Shown here in pieces: positions 7,426 through 14,554 of a stretch of DNA of 14,554 nucleotides. Origin of the DNA: Weeksellaceae bacterium. Lineage in GTDB: Bacteria > Bacteroidota > Bacteroidia > Flavobacteriales > Weeksellaceae. Made by a program: the position numbers and the translations under genes. The notes beneath the pieces are model-generated. The model worked only from the letters and a program-made list of their open reading frames with translations. It did not search any database and was not told the origin of the DNA. Every line of letters starts with the position of its first letter. The first letter of the stretch is position 1. Where the stretch lies: contig JAQVKJ010000007.1 of assembly GCA_028694715.1 (NCBI GenBank), positions 1 through 14,554 on the forward strand. Direction: 5' to 3'.

Positions 7426-8034
7426 TTATCGTTTGTCTAATTCGTCCCGAATCCGTGCTGCCAGTTCATAATCCTCGTTTTTGACAGCCTCTTTCAGGTC
7501 TTTTTCAAGCTCGGCTTTGGTTTTTGATTTAAAATCGTATTTTGATTTTTGTTCCTTTACTTCCTTTTCAATTTCCTGTATGGCTTTGGCGATGTTCTGT
7601 TCTTCCTTTTCCTGAACTTCAAGGTGGATTCCGGCTTTTTCTATCACTGGCTCAAGCGCGTAAATAGGTGCATCAAACCGAATGGCAAGTGCAATCGCGT
7701 CCGAAGTTCTTGAATCAATTTCCTGCTGATGGCCATCGTTGTCTTCAATCAGAATATTGGAGTAAAAAACACCGTCTTCAAGTTTGTGGATGTATATGCC
7801 TTTGACCCAAAACGAAAAAGCTTTTGCAATTGAAACAAACAAATCATGTGTCAGTGGCCGGGGTGTATGTATGTCTTTTTCCAAGGCAAGGGCGATCGCC
7901 TGTGCTTCAAAACTGCCAATGATGATGGGCAGTTTTCGGTGGCCGAATTCTTCTTCCATAATCAGTGCATAGGCACCTGTCTGTGTCTGGCTGTATGAAA
8001 TTCCTTTGATATGTAATTTGACCAAATTTTCCAT
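7426..8034 (-). CDS. Bifunctional nuclease (BFN/DUF151) family protein with UVR motif
   Basis: A 202-residue soluble protein. Residues about 1-130 form the BFN (DUF151) domain, with LPIIIGSFEAQAIALAL, RPLTHDLF, DGVFYSNILIE and IDSRTSDAIALAIRFDAPIYAL all recognisable. Plant and bacterial BFN proteins have been reported to cleave both RNA and DNA, but the activity of most bacterial members is untested. A charged Glu/Lys-rich, probably coiled-coil linker (about 138-170) leads to a C-terminal UvrB/UvrC motif, ELEKDLKEAVKNEDYELAAR, which in UvrB and UvrC mediates protein contacts. The ATG at 8034 fits the family start. The etfA terminator lies upstream, so the gene should have its own promoter, though I could not identify one in 8035-8160. 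Confidence 0.9.
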   Translation of the reverse strand: MENLVKLHIKGISYSQTQTGAYALIMEEEFGHRKLPIIIGSFEAQAIALALEKDIHTPRPLTHDLFVSIAKAFSFWVKGIYIHKLEDGVFYSNILIEDNDGHQQEIDSRTSDAIALAIRFDAPIYALEPVIEKAGIHLEVQEKEEQNIAKAIQEIEKEVKEQKSKYDFKSKTKAELEKDLKEAVKNEDYELAARIRDELDKR

Positions 8035-8160
8035 TGAATTGTAAATCTAATAAAATCTATGGTTTGTTAAAATTTTTCTTTGATAAAAATAGGTTTATTT
8101 CCAATGATTCGTACTGTTTTTATTTTTAAACATTGATAATCAGCCACATAGTCATACTTG

Positions 8161-8190
8161 TAAAAAAAATCCGCCGAAAGGGGCGGATTT
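8161..8190 (-). terminator. Rho-independent terminator after etfA
   Basis: Perfect 9-bp G+C-rich arms AAATCCGCC (8167-8175) and GGCGGATTT (8182-8190) enclose a 6-nt loop. On the minus strand the stem runs straight into a run of eight T. It lies 25 bp beyond the etfA stop codon and separates etfBA from bfn. Confidence 0.92.
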
Positions 8191-8215
8191 GAGTTTTTGG
8201 ATGTTGATGGGTGAT

Positions 8216-9175
8216 TTAGACGCCTTTGAATTTTTTTACTTCCTCAATCAGTTTTGGAAGCACTTCAAAAGCATCGCCCACAATGCCGTAATCTGCTGAT
8301 TTAAAGAAAGGAGCTTCGGCATCGCTGTTGATGACGACAATGGTTTTGGATGAATTCACTCCTGCCAAGTGTTGTATGGCACCCGAAATTCCGATGGCGA
8401 TGTACAAATTGGGTGAAATTGCTTTTCCTGTTTGACCGACATGTTCAGAATGTGGTCGCCAACCCATGTCTGCGACCGGTTTTGAACAAGCCGTTGCAGC
8501 ACCAAGCAAATCAGATAGTTCTTCTATTGTACCCCAATTTTCAGGGCCTTTCATTCCCCGACCACCTGAGACCACAATCTCTGCGTCCTTCAAATCAATT
8601 TTATCTGTGCTAAGTTGTTCTACTTTGATTACCTTTTCTTTGACATCAGAATCGTTCAGCGAGATGCTGACTGTTTCTTCATTTCCGTCCACTGGATTTT
8701 CTTTTGTGCCGTATGCGTTTTGCAAAATGGTCAGTACCTTGCCTCCTTCATTGACTTGAACGGTTTGAATTCCTTTGCCTGAGAAAGATTTTCTTTCTGC
8801 AGTGAACGGAGAAAGATTTTTGGGTGCAGAAATCAAATTGGTTACGAGTGAGAAACCGGATTTCAGTGCAAGTATGGGGGCAAAGCTCGATGCATCTGCA
8901 GTGGCCGGTAATACTATGGTATCCCCGTCATTGAGTTCTGCAATCACTTTTGCATAGGCACCCGGCGAAAAATTCTTGAGCAATTCGCTGTTTATTTTCA
9001 ATACTTTTGATGCACCGTATTTGTATAAAATTTCAGATGAATCGGTTGGGTTGATTGCAATTGCGGTTACACTTTCACCTGACTGATCTGCTATGATTTT
9101 TGCGTATGAAATTGCTTCGAACGCAGCTTTTTTATATTTTCCCTCGTGGGATTCTGCATACACTATAATTGCCAT
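8216..9175 (-). CDS. etfA: Electron transfer flavoprotein subunit alpha
   Basis: FAD-binding subunit of ETF, the soluble heterodimer that takes electrons from acyl-CoA and related dehydrogenases and passes them to ETF:quinone oxidoreductase. The 319-residue protein has the usual length. The N-terminal domain starts MAIIVYAES. The C-terminal FAD domain shows [13 protein letters not shown] (about 202-214), [15 protein letters not shown] (about 237-251), [11 protein letters not shown] (262-272) and [10 protein letters not shown] (about 282-291), all canonical. I chose the ATG at 9175 because it matches the family start; the TTG at 9256 would add 27 non-homologous residues and overlap etfB. It lies 19 bp after etfB, so they form one operon that ends at the terminator at 8161-8190. 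No ETF:quinone oxidoreductase is in this window. Confidence 0.97.
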   Translation of the reverse strand: MAIIVYAESHEGKYKKAAFEAISYAKIIADQSGESVTAIAINPTDSSEILYKYGASKVLKINSELLKNFSPGAYAKVIAELNDGDTIVLPATADASSFAPILALKSGFSLVTNLISAPKNLSPFTAERKSFSGKGIQTVQVNEGGKVLTILQNAYGTKENPVDGNEETVSISLNDSDVKEKVIKVEQLSTDKIDLKDAEIVVSGGRGMKGPENWGTIEELSDLLGAATACSKPVADMGWRPHSEHVGQTGKAISPNLYIAIGISGAIQHLAGVNSSKTIVVINSDAEAPFFKSADYGIVGDAFEVLPKLIEEVKKFKGV

Positions 9176-9194
9176 TCTATTGTATTTTTGGTGA

Positions 9195-9941
9195 TTAAAT
9201 AACTTTTGCTTCTTCGTGTAGGAGTCTGACCAATTCGCCTGGGTTGTCCTTGTCAATCATTTTTACACTTCCTCTTTCTGTGGGCTTTTGGTATCCGCTC
9301 ACCGAAATTTTTGATGTGCTTTGTTCAGGCTCCACCACATTCAGAGGTTTTGTTCTTGCAGACATGATGCCACGCATGTTCGGGATTTTCAATTCAGAAT
9401 CTTCTACCAATCCGTTTTGTCCGCCAATGATTACCGGTAAAGTTGCTGTTATGGTTTCTTTTCCGCTGTCTGTTTCGCGAATGGCTTCTACTGAATTCTC
9501 TTCTACTTTTAACCCCACACAACCATTGATGAAGGGATAATCCAACATTCCGGCAACAAATCCCGGTACTTCAGCGCCATTAAAATCAATGGATTCCCTA
9601 CCGGCCAGTATGATGTCATAACCGCCATCCTTGGCTGCTTTTGCAATTTGTGTGGCAACAAACAATCCGTCTTTTGAATCAGCATTCACACGGATGGCAT
9701 CATTGGCACCAATTGCGAGAGCCTTTCTCATTACGGGTTCTACAGAGACATCGCCAACGGTGATTACGGTTACCACAGCTCCCTGTGTTTCCTGAAGTTG
9801 TACCGCACGGGTCAGGCAATATTCATCATGTGGATTGATCACAAATTGAACTCCGCTTTTGTCCAGAGATTTGCCGTCGGGTGTGAAATTTATTTTTGCA
9901 GTGGTATCGGGTACACTGCTGATACATACTAAAATTTTCAT
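9195..9941 (-). CDS. etfB: Electron transfer flavoprotein subunit beta
   Basis: The AMP-binding partner of EtfA. The 248-residue protein has the typical start KILVCISSVPDT, then NPHDEYCLTRAVQL, a VTVITVGD strand, MRKALAIGANDAIRV, and the LAGRESIDFNGAEVPG loop (about 112-127) that precedes the adenine-nucleotide site. The late segment ATLPVIIGGQNG and the recognition-loop region IPNMRGIMSARTKPL (about 186-200) also match the family. Its ATG at 9941 follows tatC by 80 bp across A/T-rich DNA that may hold a weak terminator. I could not identify a clear promoter: a TTGAC occurs at 10014-10010 on the minus strand, but no good -7 element follows at the right spacing. Co-transcription from kdsD-tatC is therefore also possible. 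Confidence 0.97.
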   Translation of the reverse strand: MKILVCISSVPDTTAKINFTPDGKSLDKSGVQFVINPHDEYCLTRAVQLQETQGAVVTVITVGDVSVEPVMRKALAIGANDAIRVNADSKDGLFVATQIAKAAKDGGYDIILAGRESIDFNGAEVPGFVAGMLDYPFINGCVGLKVEENSVEAIRETDSGKETITATLPVIIGGQNGLVEDSELKIPNMRGIMSARTKPLNVVEPEQSTSKISVSGYQKPTERGSVKMIDKDNPGELVRLLHEEAKVI

Positions 9942-9977
9942 ACACTTTTACATTAGATTTTATAAGTATGTAAATTT

Positions 9978-10010
9978 AAAAAAAATAACTACTATGCTTG
10001 CATAATAAGT
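9978..10010 (-). terminator. Possible weak terminator between tatC and etfB
   Basis: On the minus strand ACT-TAT-TATGC, AA, GCATA-GT-AGT can fold into an interrupted short stem, followed by TATTTTTTTT (the T run is 9985-9978). The loop is only two bases unless the closing pair opens, and the stem is imperfect, so termination would be partial. It begins about 12 bp after the tatC stop. Confidence 0.35.
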
Positions 10011-10021
10011 CAAGACTTTTA

Positions 10022-10858
10022 TCATCTTTTTATCATTTTATTTTTTTCTTCTCGGATTTGTTTTTTCAATACATAGGCGGTGATCCAGATGCTGACTTCA
10101 TAAAGCAAAATCAGAGGAATGGCTGCAATCAGCATGCTCATCATATCAGAAGGGGTGATGATGGCTGCTATCACGAGGATGACCACCAATGCATGCTTTC
10201 TGTATGTTCTTAAAAAATGAGGGGTGAGTATTCCCATCTTTGACAGGAAATATGCAATGACCGGAAACAGGAAAACAATTCCCATCCCCAGTAGGGTCTG
10301 CACGAACATGGAGGTGTAACTCGACAAAGTCCATTCATTTGAAATCCCGAAGGGGTTATAAATAAACAGAAACTGCACTGAAAATGGGAGCATCAGAAAA
10401 TAACTGAACATCACGCCAATCAGAAAAAAGAAACTCACAGCCACTACTGTTCCATTTGCATTTTTGGCTTCATTGGGGTGAAGTCCCGGTTTGATAAATC
10501 TCCAGATTTCCCATACCACATAGGGAATGGCCAAAATAAAACCACAAATCAGTATTGCATAAATCTGTGCAGTAATCTGCCCAGAAGGTCTCAGGTTTTT
10601 CAATTCTTGGGTGTAGTCAAAGCCCGGCTCGTAAATCTGTCCAACTCCGATACTTTCGCCCATACGATTGAGCAGTTGGTATGTTGGAAAATCATATTTT
10701 AAAGGTGCCATAATAAATTTCTCACTGATTGTCCCCCAAAATACAGCACAGAGAACAGCAGCGGCAAGAATAGCAAAAATTGACCGAATCAGATGGCCTC
10801 TCAACTCAAAAATATGTCCCATGAAGGACAAATCCTTTTCACCTTTATTATTATTCAT
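10022..10858 (-). CDS. tatC: Twin-arginine translocase subunit TatC
   Basis: The multispanning receptor of the Tat pathway, which binds twin-arginine signal peptides and helps TatA move folded proteins across the inner membrane. The 278-residue protein has the conserved cytoplasmic N terminus FMGHIFELRGHLIRS (about 12-26), six hydrophobic segments, and FIKPGLHPNEAK (about 121-132) and TYRKHALVVILVIAAIITP (218-236) as in other TatC proteins. The first periplasmic loop (about 45-95) is long, giving 278 residues against 258 in E. coli. The residue aligned with E. coli Glu170 is Leu197 in VFLFPV, which is unusual. Its ATG directly follows the kdsD stop (TAG then ATG), so the two are translationally coupled. 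No tatA gene is in the window. Confidence 0.95.
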   Translation of the reverse strand: MNNNKGEKDLSFMGHIFELRGHLIRSIFAILAAAVLCAVFWGTISEKFIMAPLKYDFPTYQLLNRMGESIGVGQIYEPGFDYTQELKNLRPSGQITAQIYAILICGFILAIPYVVWEIWRFIKPGLHPNEAKNANGTVVAVSFFFLIGVMFSYFLMLPFSVQFLFIYNPFGISNEWTLSSYTSMFVQTLLGMGIVFLFPVIAYFLSKMGILTPHFLRTYRKHALVVILVIAAIITPSDMMSMLIAAIPLILLYEVSIWITAYVLKKQIREEKNKMIKR

Positions 10859-11827
10859 CTAACTTTCTATTCCGTGTTTCATCAATGCATGAAGGTCGAG
10901 TATGCCGAAGTAATGATTGTTCCTGTCCACTACCACAAGCTGGCCAATGTTGTAATCTCTAAGCTTGTGAAACGCATCCACTGCCTTCTCATCCTTGTAT
11001 ATCATTTTTGGGCTAACGGTCATCATGTCCTTTGCCTGCAGTCCTCGGATGTCCTTGTGTTTTTGCATCATTCTCCTCAGGTCGCCATCTGTGACAACGC
11101 CCATGATTTCTTTATTGTTAACGACCACAGTAATACCGTTTTTGCCCGACGAAATTGAGTCAATCACCTCGAAAACCGATGAATCAGATTGAACCAATGG
11201 ACGCTGATAAGTATCCATCACATCTTCCACACTCCAAAGCAATCTTTTGCCAAGCGCACCACCCGGATGGAATTTCGCAAAATCTTCACTGCCGAAATGA
11301 TTGAGTTTCATAAGTGCAACTGCCAATGCGTCTCCCATCACCAGTTGGGCCGTGGTGCTCGAAGTTGGTGCAAGATTGTTTGGGCAGGCTTCACGGCTGA
11401 TGTTTACATTCAGTACCACATCTGCATACTTAGCCAATTCGGAATCCGAGTTGCCGGTAAGGGCTATCAAACCTGCTGAATTTTTTTTCAAAATGGGTGC
11501 CACATCTTTGATTTCCTGACTGTTTCCGCTTTTTGAAACACAAATCACCAAATCCTCTGGATTTAATAATCCCAAATCACCATGGGTTGCTTCGGCAGCA
11601 TGTAAAAACTGACTCTTCGTACCGGTAGAGTTAAAGGTTGCCACCATTTTTGTAGCTATATGCGCACTTTTCCCAATGCCTACCACTACAGTTTTTCCAT
11701 TTCCGTTATGAATCATATTAACTGCCTGAGCAAACTCATCCCCAATTTTTTGAGCAATTTGAGCCAGTTCATTAATTTCGTCCTGAAAAACAGTTTGCGC
11801 TGTTTTGATTAATTCTTGATTTTTCAA
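10859..11827 (-). CDS. kdsD: KpsF/GutQ-type sugar-phosphate isomerase (D-arabinose 5-phosphate isomerase)
   Basis: It interconverts ribulose 5-phosphate and arabinose 5-phosphate, the first step to Kdo for lipopolysaccharide. The protein has 322 residues: a SIS domain (about 35-170) followed by two CBS domains (about 203-322). Residues aligned with the E. coli KdsD active site are present with a constant offset of six: Lys53 in GIGKSAH, His82 in HGDLGLL, Glu105 in SKSGNSQE and His187 in FHPGGALGK. APTSSTTAQLVMGD at 153-166 is also typical. The start codon is TTG at 11827-11825. The frame is open upstream to a TGA with no ATG or GTG, and the next in-frame ATG is codon 38, inside the SIS domain. 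The gene abuts tatC and is divergent from recQ. Confidence 0.93.
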   Translation of the reverse strand: MKNQELIKTAQTVFQDEINELAQIAQKIGDEFAQAVNMIHNGNGKTVVVGIGKSAHIATKMVATFNSTGTKSQFLHAAEATHGDLGLLNPEDLVICVSKSGNSQEIKDVAPILKKNSAGLIALTGNSDSELAKYADVVLNVNISREACPNNLAPTSSTTAQLVMGDALAVALMKLNHFGSEDFAKFHPGGALGKRLLWSVEDVMDTYQRPLVQSDSSVFEVIDSISSGKNGITVVVNNKEIMGVVTDGDLRRMMQKHKDIRGLQAKDMMTVSPKMIYKDEKAVDAFHKLRDYNIGQLVVVDRNNHYFGILDLHALMKHGIES

Positions 11828-11880
11828 ATCTAAAGATTTTGCCCGTAATAATTTTATTTTGTATTTTAGGTCATTCGACC

Positions 11881-11948
11881 AATAAATTCAATGAAATTAT
11901 TAAATTGAATCTTCAAAAGTACATAAAATTATTTCATTGAAATTTATT
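11881..11948. repeat. Imperfect inverted repeat in the kdsD-recQ divergent region
   Basis: The left arm 11881-11901 and right arm 11927-11948 are reverse complements except for one mismatch and one extra base, with a 25-nt spacer. The core is TTCAATGAAAT against ATTTCATTGAA. A further ATTGAAT at 11904-11910 pairs with ATTCAAT at 11886-11892. The arms lie between two divergent start codons and could form a cruciform or RNA hairpin, or be an operator for a dimeric regulator. The A+T richness makes chance symmetry more likely than usual. Confidence 0.5.
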
Positions 11949-12082
11949 CTGTATGAATGAAAAAAAATGTTGAACTTTAGAGAAACTAAAATTGATTTTG
12001 TAATTTTCATCTTTCTAATGATTCTAAAAATTGAAGGAGAGGTAGGAAGTCTGTAAAATTTTAACAATACTCTTTTTATAAA

Positions 12083-14275
12083 ATGAATACAACAAAAGAT
12101 TTATCAGTATATTTAAAAAAGTACTTTGGCTTTGAGAAGTTCAAAGGACAACAGAAAGAGATTATCAACGATTTGCTGGAAGGAAGAGATGTGTTTGTTC
12201 TGATGCCTACAGGTGGGGGTAAATCACTGTGTTACCAGTTACCCGCCTTGATTTCAGAAGGAGTGGCGGTCATTGTATCTCCATTGATTGCGCTGATGAA
12301 AAATCAGGTAGATGCAATGCGAGGCATTTCTTCTGACGAAGATGTGGCACATGTGCTGAATTCATCTTTGAATAAAACACAAACCAAGAAAGTGATGGAC
12401 GACATCCGGAGCGGAGTCACAAAAATGCTGTATGTGGCACCTGAATCACTGACCAAGGAAGAATACACAGATTTTTTTAAAACCGTAAAAATTTCATTTT
12501 TTGCCATTGATGAGGCACACTGTATTTCTGAATGGGGACATGATTTCAGACCTGAATACAGAAACCTGAAAAACATAATAAACAAAATAGGTGACGCACC
12601 GGTGATTGCCTTGACTGCCACTGCAACGCCAAAAGTTCAGGATGATATACAAAAGACACTGGGTATGCACAATGCGATGGTTTACAAAGCATCATTCAAC
12701 AGACCCAACCTATTCTATGAGGTAAGGCCTAAAATCAACCAAGACAAACAGATTGTGAAATTCATCCATCAGCATCAGGGGAAATCGGGTGTTGTTTATT
12801 GTCTGAGTCGAAAAAAAGTTGAGGAGTTTTCACAATTGCTCCAAGTCAACGGAATCAAAGCAATTCCCTACCATGCAGGATTAGACACCAAAACCAGAAC
12901 CTTGCACCAAGATATGTTCCTGATGGAAGAAGCCGATGTGGTAGTTGCGACGATTGCATTTGGAATGGGCATCGACAAACCAGATGTTCGTTTTGTGATT
13001 CACTACGATATGCCCAAAAGTCTGGAGAGCTATTATCAGGAAACTGGACGCGCCGGAAGAGACGACGGTGAAGGCCATTGTCTGGCCTTTTACGACTACA
13101 AAGACATTGAAAAACTCGAAAAATTTTTGGCCGGAAAAATGGTGGCAGAGAGAGAAATCGGTTTGCAGTTACTGAATGAGGTAGTCGCATATGCTGAGAC
13201 TTCAATGTCGAGAAGAAAATTTCTACTACATTACTTCGGTGAAGAATTTGATGAAATAAACGGATTGGGTGCAAATATGGATGACAATATGCGAAACCCC
13301 AAAAAAATGGTCGATGCCTCAGCGGATGCCAAACTCATATTGGAAATTGTCAGAGACACCAAAGAGGTGTTGAAAATCAATGATTTGGTGAATGTGGCAG
13401 TAGGCAAAGAAAATTCGATTGTCAAATCCTACAATTTTAAATCAGAGGATTTTTTCGGGATTGGAAAAGAACAAGAAGATTATTACTGGAAAAGCATCAT
13501 TCGACAGCTGATTGTGAGAGACTTCCTGTTCAAGGAGATTGAAACCTACGGCATTGTGAAATTATCTGACAAAGGCCGTCGGTTTATTGAGTCGCCCGAC
13601 GAGTTTCTGATTGCCGAAGATGTTGATTATAGAAAACTGATGGACGAATCAGCATCCGAGTTAAACATACAGACACCAGCTGTCTTTGACGAAGATTTAC
13701 TTAAACAACTGAAAGAATTAAGAAAGAAAATCGCTAAACAATATGGGATTCCACCATTTGCTGTTTTTCAGGATCCGAGCCTTGAAGACATGACCATGCA
13801 GTATCCTACTTCCATCAAGGAATTGACCAATGTATTTGGCGTGGGAGAGGGCAAGGCAGCCAAGTTCGGAAAACCGTTTGCGGATTTTATTGCAGCTTAT
13901 GTTGAAGAAAACGACATCACCCGACCCGATGAAATGATTATCAGAAGCGTGGCAGACAAATCAAATCACAAGGTTTACATCATCAAAAGCGTGGATAGAA
14001 AACTCGATTTGGAGGACATGGCTGAAGCAAAAAGCCTTTCCATGGAAGAATTGCTGTCAGAAATGGAAAGCATCGTTTATCAAGGGACTAAATTAGACAT
14101 CTCCTATTACATCAATGAAATCCTTGACGAAGATCAGCAGGAAGAAATTCACGAATTCCTGATGGAAGCTGAAAATGATTCCATGTCAAATCTGTTAGAA
14201 GAATTCGGTAATGACTACGAAGAAGATGAATTGAGGCTGATGAGAATTAAATTTATCAATGATGTAGCCAATTAA
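12083..14275 (+). CDS. recQ: ATP-dependent DNA helicase RecQ
   Basis: A 3'-5' DNA helicase acting in recombination and in repair of stalled forks. The 730-residue protein is longer than E. coli RecQ (about 610). Lobe 1 carries the Q-motif region FGFEKFKGQQ, Walker A PTGGGKS at 42-48 and the DEAH box Asp143-His146, with the RecQ aromatic-rich loop WGHDFRPEY after it. Lobe 2 has ATIAFGMGIDKPDVRFV and the arginine-finger motif QETGRAGRD at 319-327. The zinc-binding segment (about 376-408) keeps SRRKFLLHYFGEEFD but has none of the four cysteines. A winged-helix RQC region (about 410-515), an HRDC domain (about 536-612) and an acidic helical tail (about 620-730) follow; the tail may correspond to the helix-turn-helix found at the end of some RecQ proteins. 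The ATG at 12083 has no Shine-Dalgarno sequence. Confidence 0.96.
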   Translation: MNTTKDLSVYLKKYFGFEKFKGQQKEIINDLLEGRDVFVLMPTGGGKSLCYQLPALISEGVAVIVSPLIALMKNQVDAMRGISSDEDVAHVLNSSLNKTQTKKVMDDIRSGVTKMLYVAPESLTKEEYTDFFKTVKISFFAIDEAHCISEWGHDFRPEYRNLKNIINKIGDAPVIALTATATPKVQDDIQKTLGMHNAMVYKASFNRPNLFYEVRPKINQDKQIVKFIHQHQGKSGVVYCLSRKKVEEFSQLLQVNGIKAIPYHAGLDTKTRTLHQDMFLMEEADVVVATIAFGMGIDKPDVRFVIHYDMPKSLESYYQETGRAGRDDGEGHCLAFYDYKDIEKLEKFLAGKMVAEREIGLQLLNEVVAYAETSMSRRKFLLHYFGEEFDEINGLGANMDDNMRNPKKMVDASADAKLILEIVRDTKEVLKINDLVNVAVGKENSIVKSYNFKSEDFFGIGKEQEDYYWKSIIRQLIVRDFLFKEIETYGIVKLSDKGRRFIESPDEFLIAEDVDYRKLMDESASELNIQTPAVFDEDLLKQLKELRKKIAKQYGIPPFAVFQDPSLEDMTMQYPTSIKELTNVFGVGEGKAAKFGKPFADFIAAYVEENDITRPDEMIIRSVADKSNHKVYIIKSVDRKLDLEDMAEAKSLSMEELLSEMESIVYQGTKLDISYYINEILDEDQQEEIHEFLMEAENDSMSNLLEEFGNDYEEDELRLMRIKFINDVAN

Positions 14276-14310
14276 CTGTTTTCGCAATATAACTATAGAT
14301 TCAAGTATTT

Positions 14311-14554
14311 ATGAGTAAAAAAGCTGTGCTGATGATTTTGGACGGATGGGGAATCAACCCCGACCCAAAGGTGTCAGCCATTGAAAAAGCGAATACCCCA
14401 TTCATGGACCATTGTCAGAAAAATTATCCCAATGCTACCTTGGTGACATACGGCATGGAAGTAGGACTGCCCGAAGGACAAATGGGAAATTCAGAAGTAG
14501 GACACATGAACCTTGGCGCAGGAAGGGTGGTTTACCAAAACCTCGTGAGAATCA
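14311..14554 (+). CDS. gpmI: 2,3-bisphosphoglycerate-independent phosphoglycerate mutase, N-terminal part (runs off right edge)
   Basis: The first 81 codons of the manganese-dependent mutase that interconverts 3- and 2-phosphoglycerate in glycolysis. The visible part has the metal ligand Asp11 in [15 protein letters not shown] at about 22-30, and the [21 protein letters not shown] block at about 52-72. In that block Ser61 is the residue that carries the phosphate during catalysis. It starts at the ATG at 14311, 35 bp after the recQ stop, with no terminator between, so it may be co-transcribed with recQ. The C-terminal two thirds, including most metal ligands, lies outside the window. Confidence 0.95.
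   Translation, partial: MSKKAVLMILDGWGINPDPKVSAIEKANTPFMDHCQKNYPNATLVTYGMEVGLPEGQMGNSEVGHMNLGAGRVVYQNLVRI

Noticed and set aside
9176..9256. N-terminal extension of etfA from a TTG at 9256.
   Set aside because: It would overlap the end of etfB and add 27 residues unlike any EtfA; the ATG at 9175 matches the family start.
11869..11880. GGTC-ATTC-GACC mini-hairpin upstream of kdsD.
   Set aside because: A 4-bp stem with no T tract is too weak to call a regulatory structure.
12034..12049. Purine-rich GAAGGAGAGGTAGGAA resembling a Shine-Dalgarno sequence.
   Set aside because: It lies more than 30 bp before the recQ ATG and no start codon follows at a suitable distance.
1..14554. Search for tRNA, rRNA, CRISPR repeats, insertion sequences or a defence island.
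   Set aside because: Nothing with cloverleaf, repeat-spacer, transposase or defence-gene character was seen; genes are housekeeping or small membrane proteins.

Overview
The window looks like an ordinary chromosomal segment from a member of the Bacteroidota, probably a flavobacteria-like lineage. The reasons are the A+T-rich, often A-rich leaders with no clear Shine-Dalgarno sequence, TAnnTTTG-type -7 promoter elements in two leaders, a 730-residue RecQ without the usual zinc cysteines, a bifunctional-nuclease (BFN) protein with a UVR tail, and an ETF/TatC/KdsD/RecQ neighbourhood typical of that phylum. I saw no rRNA, tRNA, CRISPR array, transposase, prophage or plasmid function. The organism call is inference from gene content and signals, not from a marker search.

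Layout, left to right. The 5' end of rlmB (23S rRNA methyltransferase) lies on the minus strand and runs off the left edge. thyA (thymidylate synthase, plus) follows. A small exported beta-barrel protein (minus) has its own intrinsic terminator. Divergent from it is a large secreted M1-family aminopeptidase (plus), followed 30 bp later by folA (dihydrofolate reductase, plus). Then comes a long minus-strand block from 5249 to 11827. Read in transcription order it contains kdsD and tatC (stop and start codons abut), etfB and etfA (ending in a strong terminator), then bfn, a nucleoside:H+ symporter of the NupG type, a CD225/dispanin-like two-helix membrane protein and a DUF2752 membrane protein (the last two overlap by 4 bp). 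recQ is divergent from kdsD, and gpmI (phosphoglycerate mutase) starts just after recQ and runs off the right edge.

Functional links. ThyA and FolA form the thymidylate/folate cycle: ThyA oxidises methylene-tetrahydrofolate to dihydrofolate and FolA reduces it again. The BFN protein and the nucleoside permease add possible nucleic-acid breakdown and nucleoside uptake nearby. EtfAB is the soluble electron carrier of acyl-CoA and amino-acid dehydrogenases. KdsD serves lipopolysaccharide Kdo synthesis and TatC exports folded proteins.

I did not find a clearly new system. The points most worth a second look are the coupled dispanin/DUF2752 pair, a RecQ lacking all four zinc ligands, a TTG start codon on kdsD, an inverted repeat in the kdsD-recQ divergent region, a TatC with Leu where E. 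coli has Glu170, and an rlmB promoter placed almost on top of its start codon.
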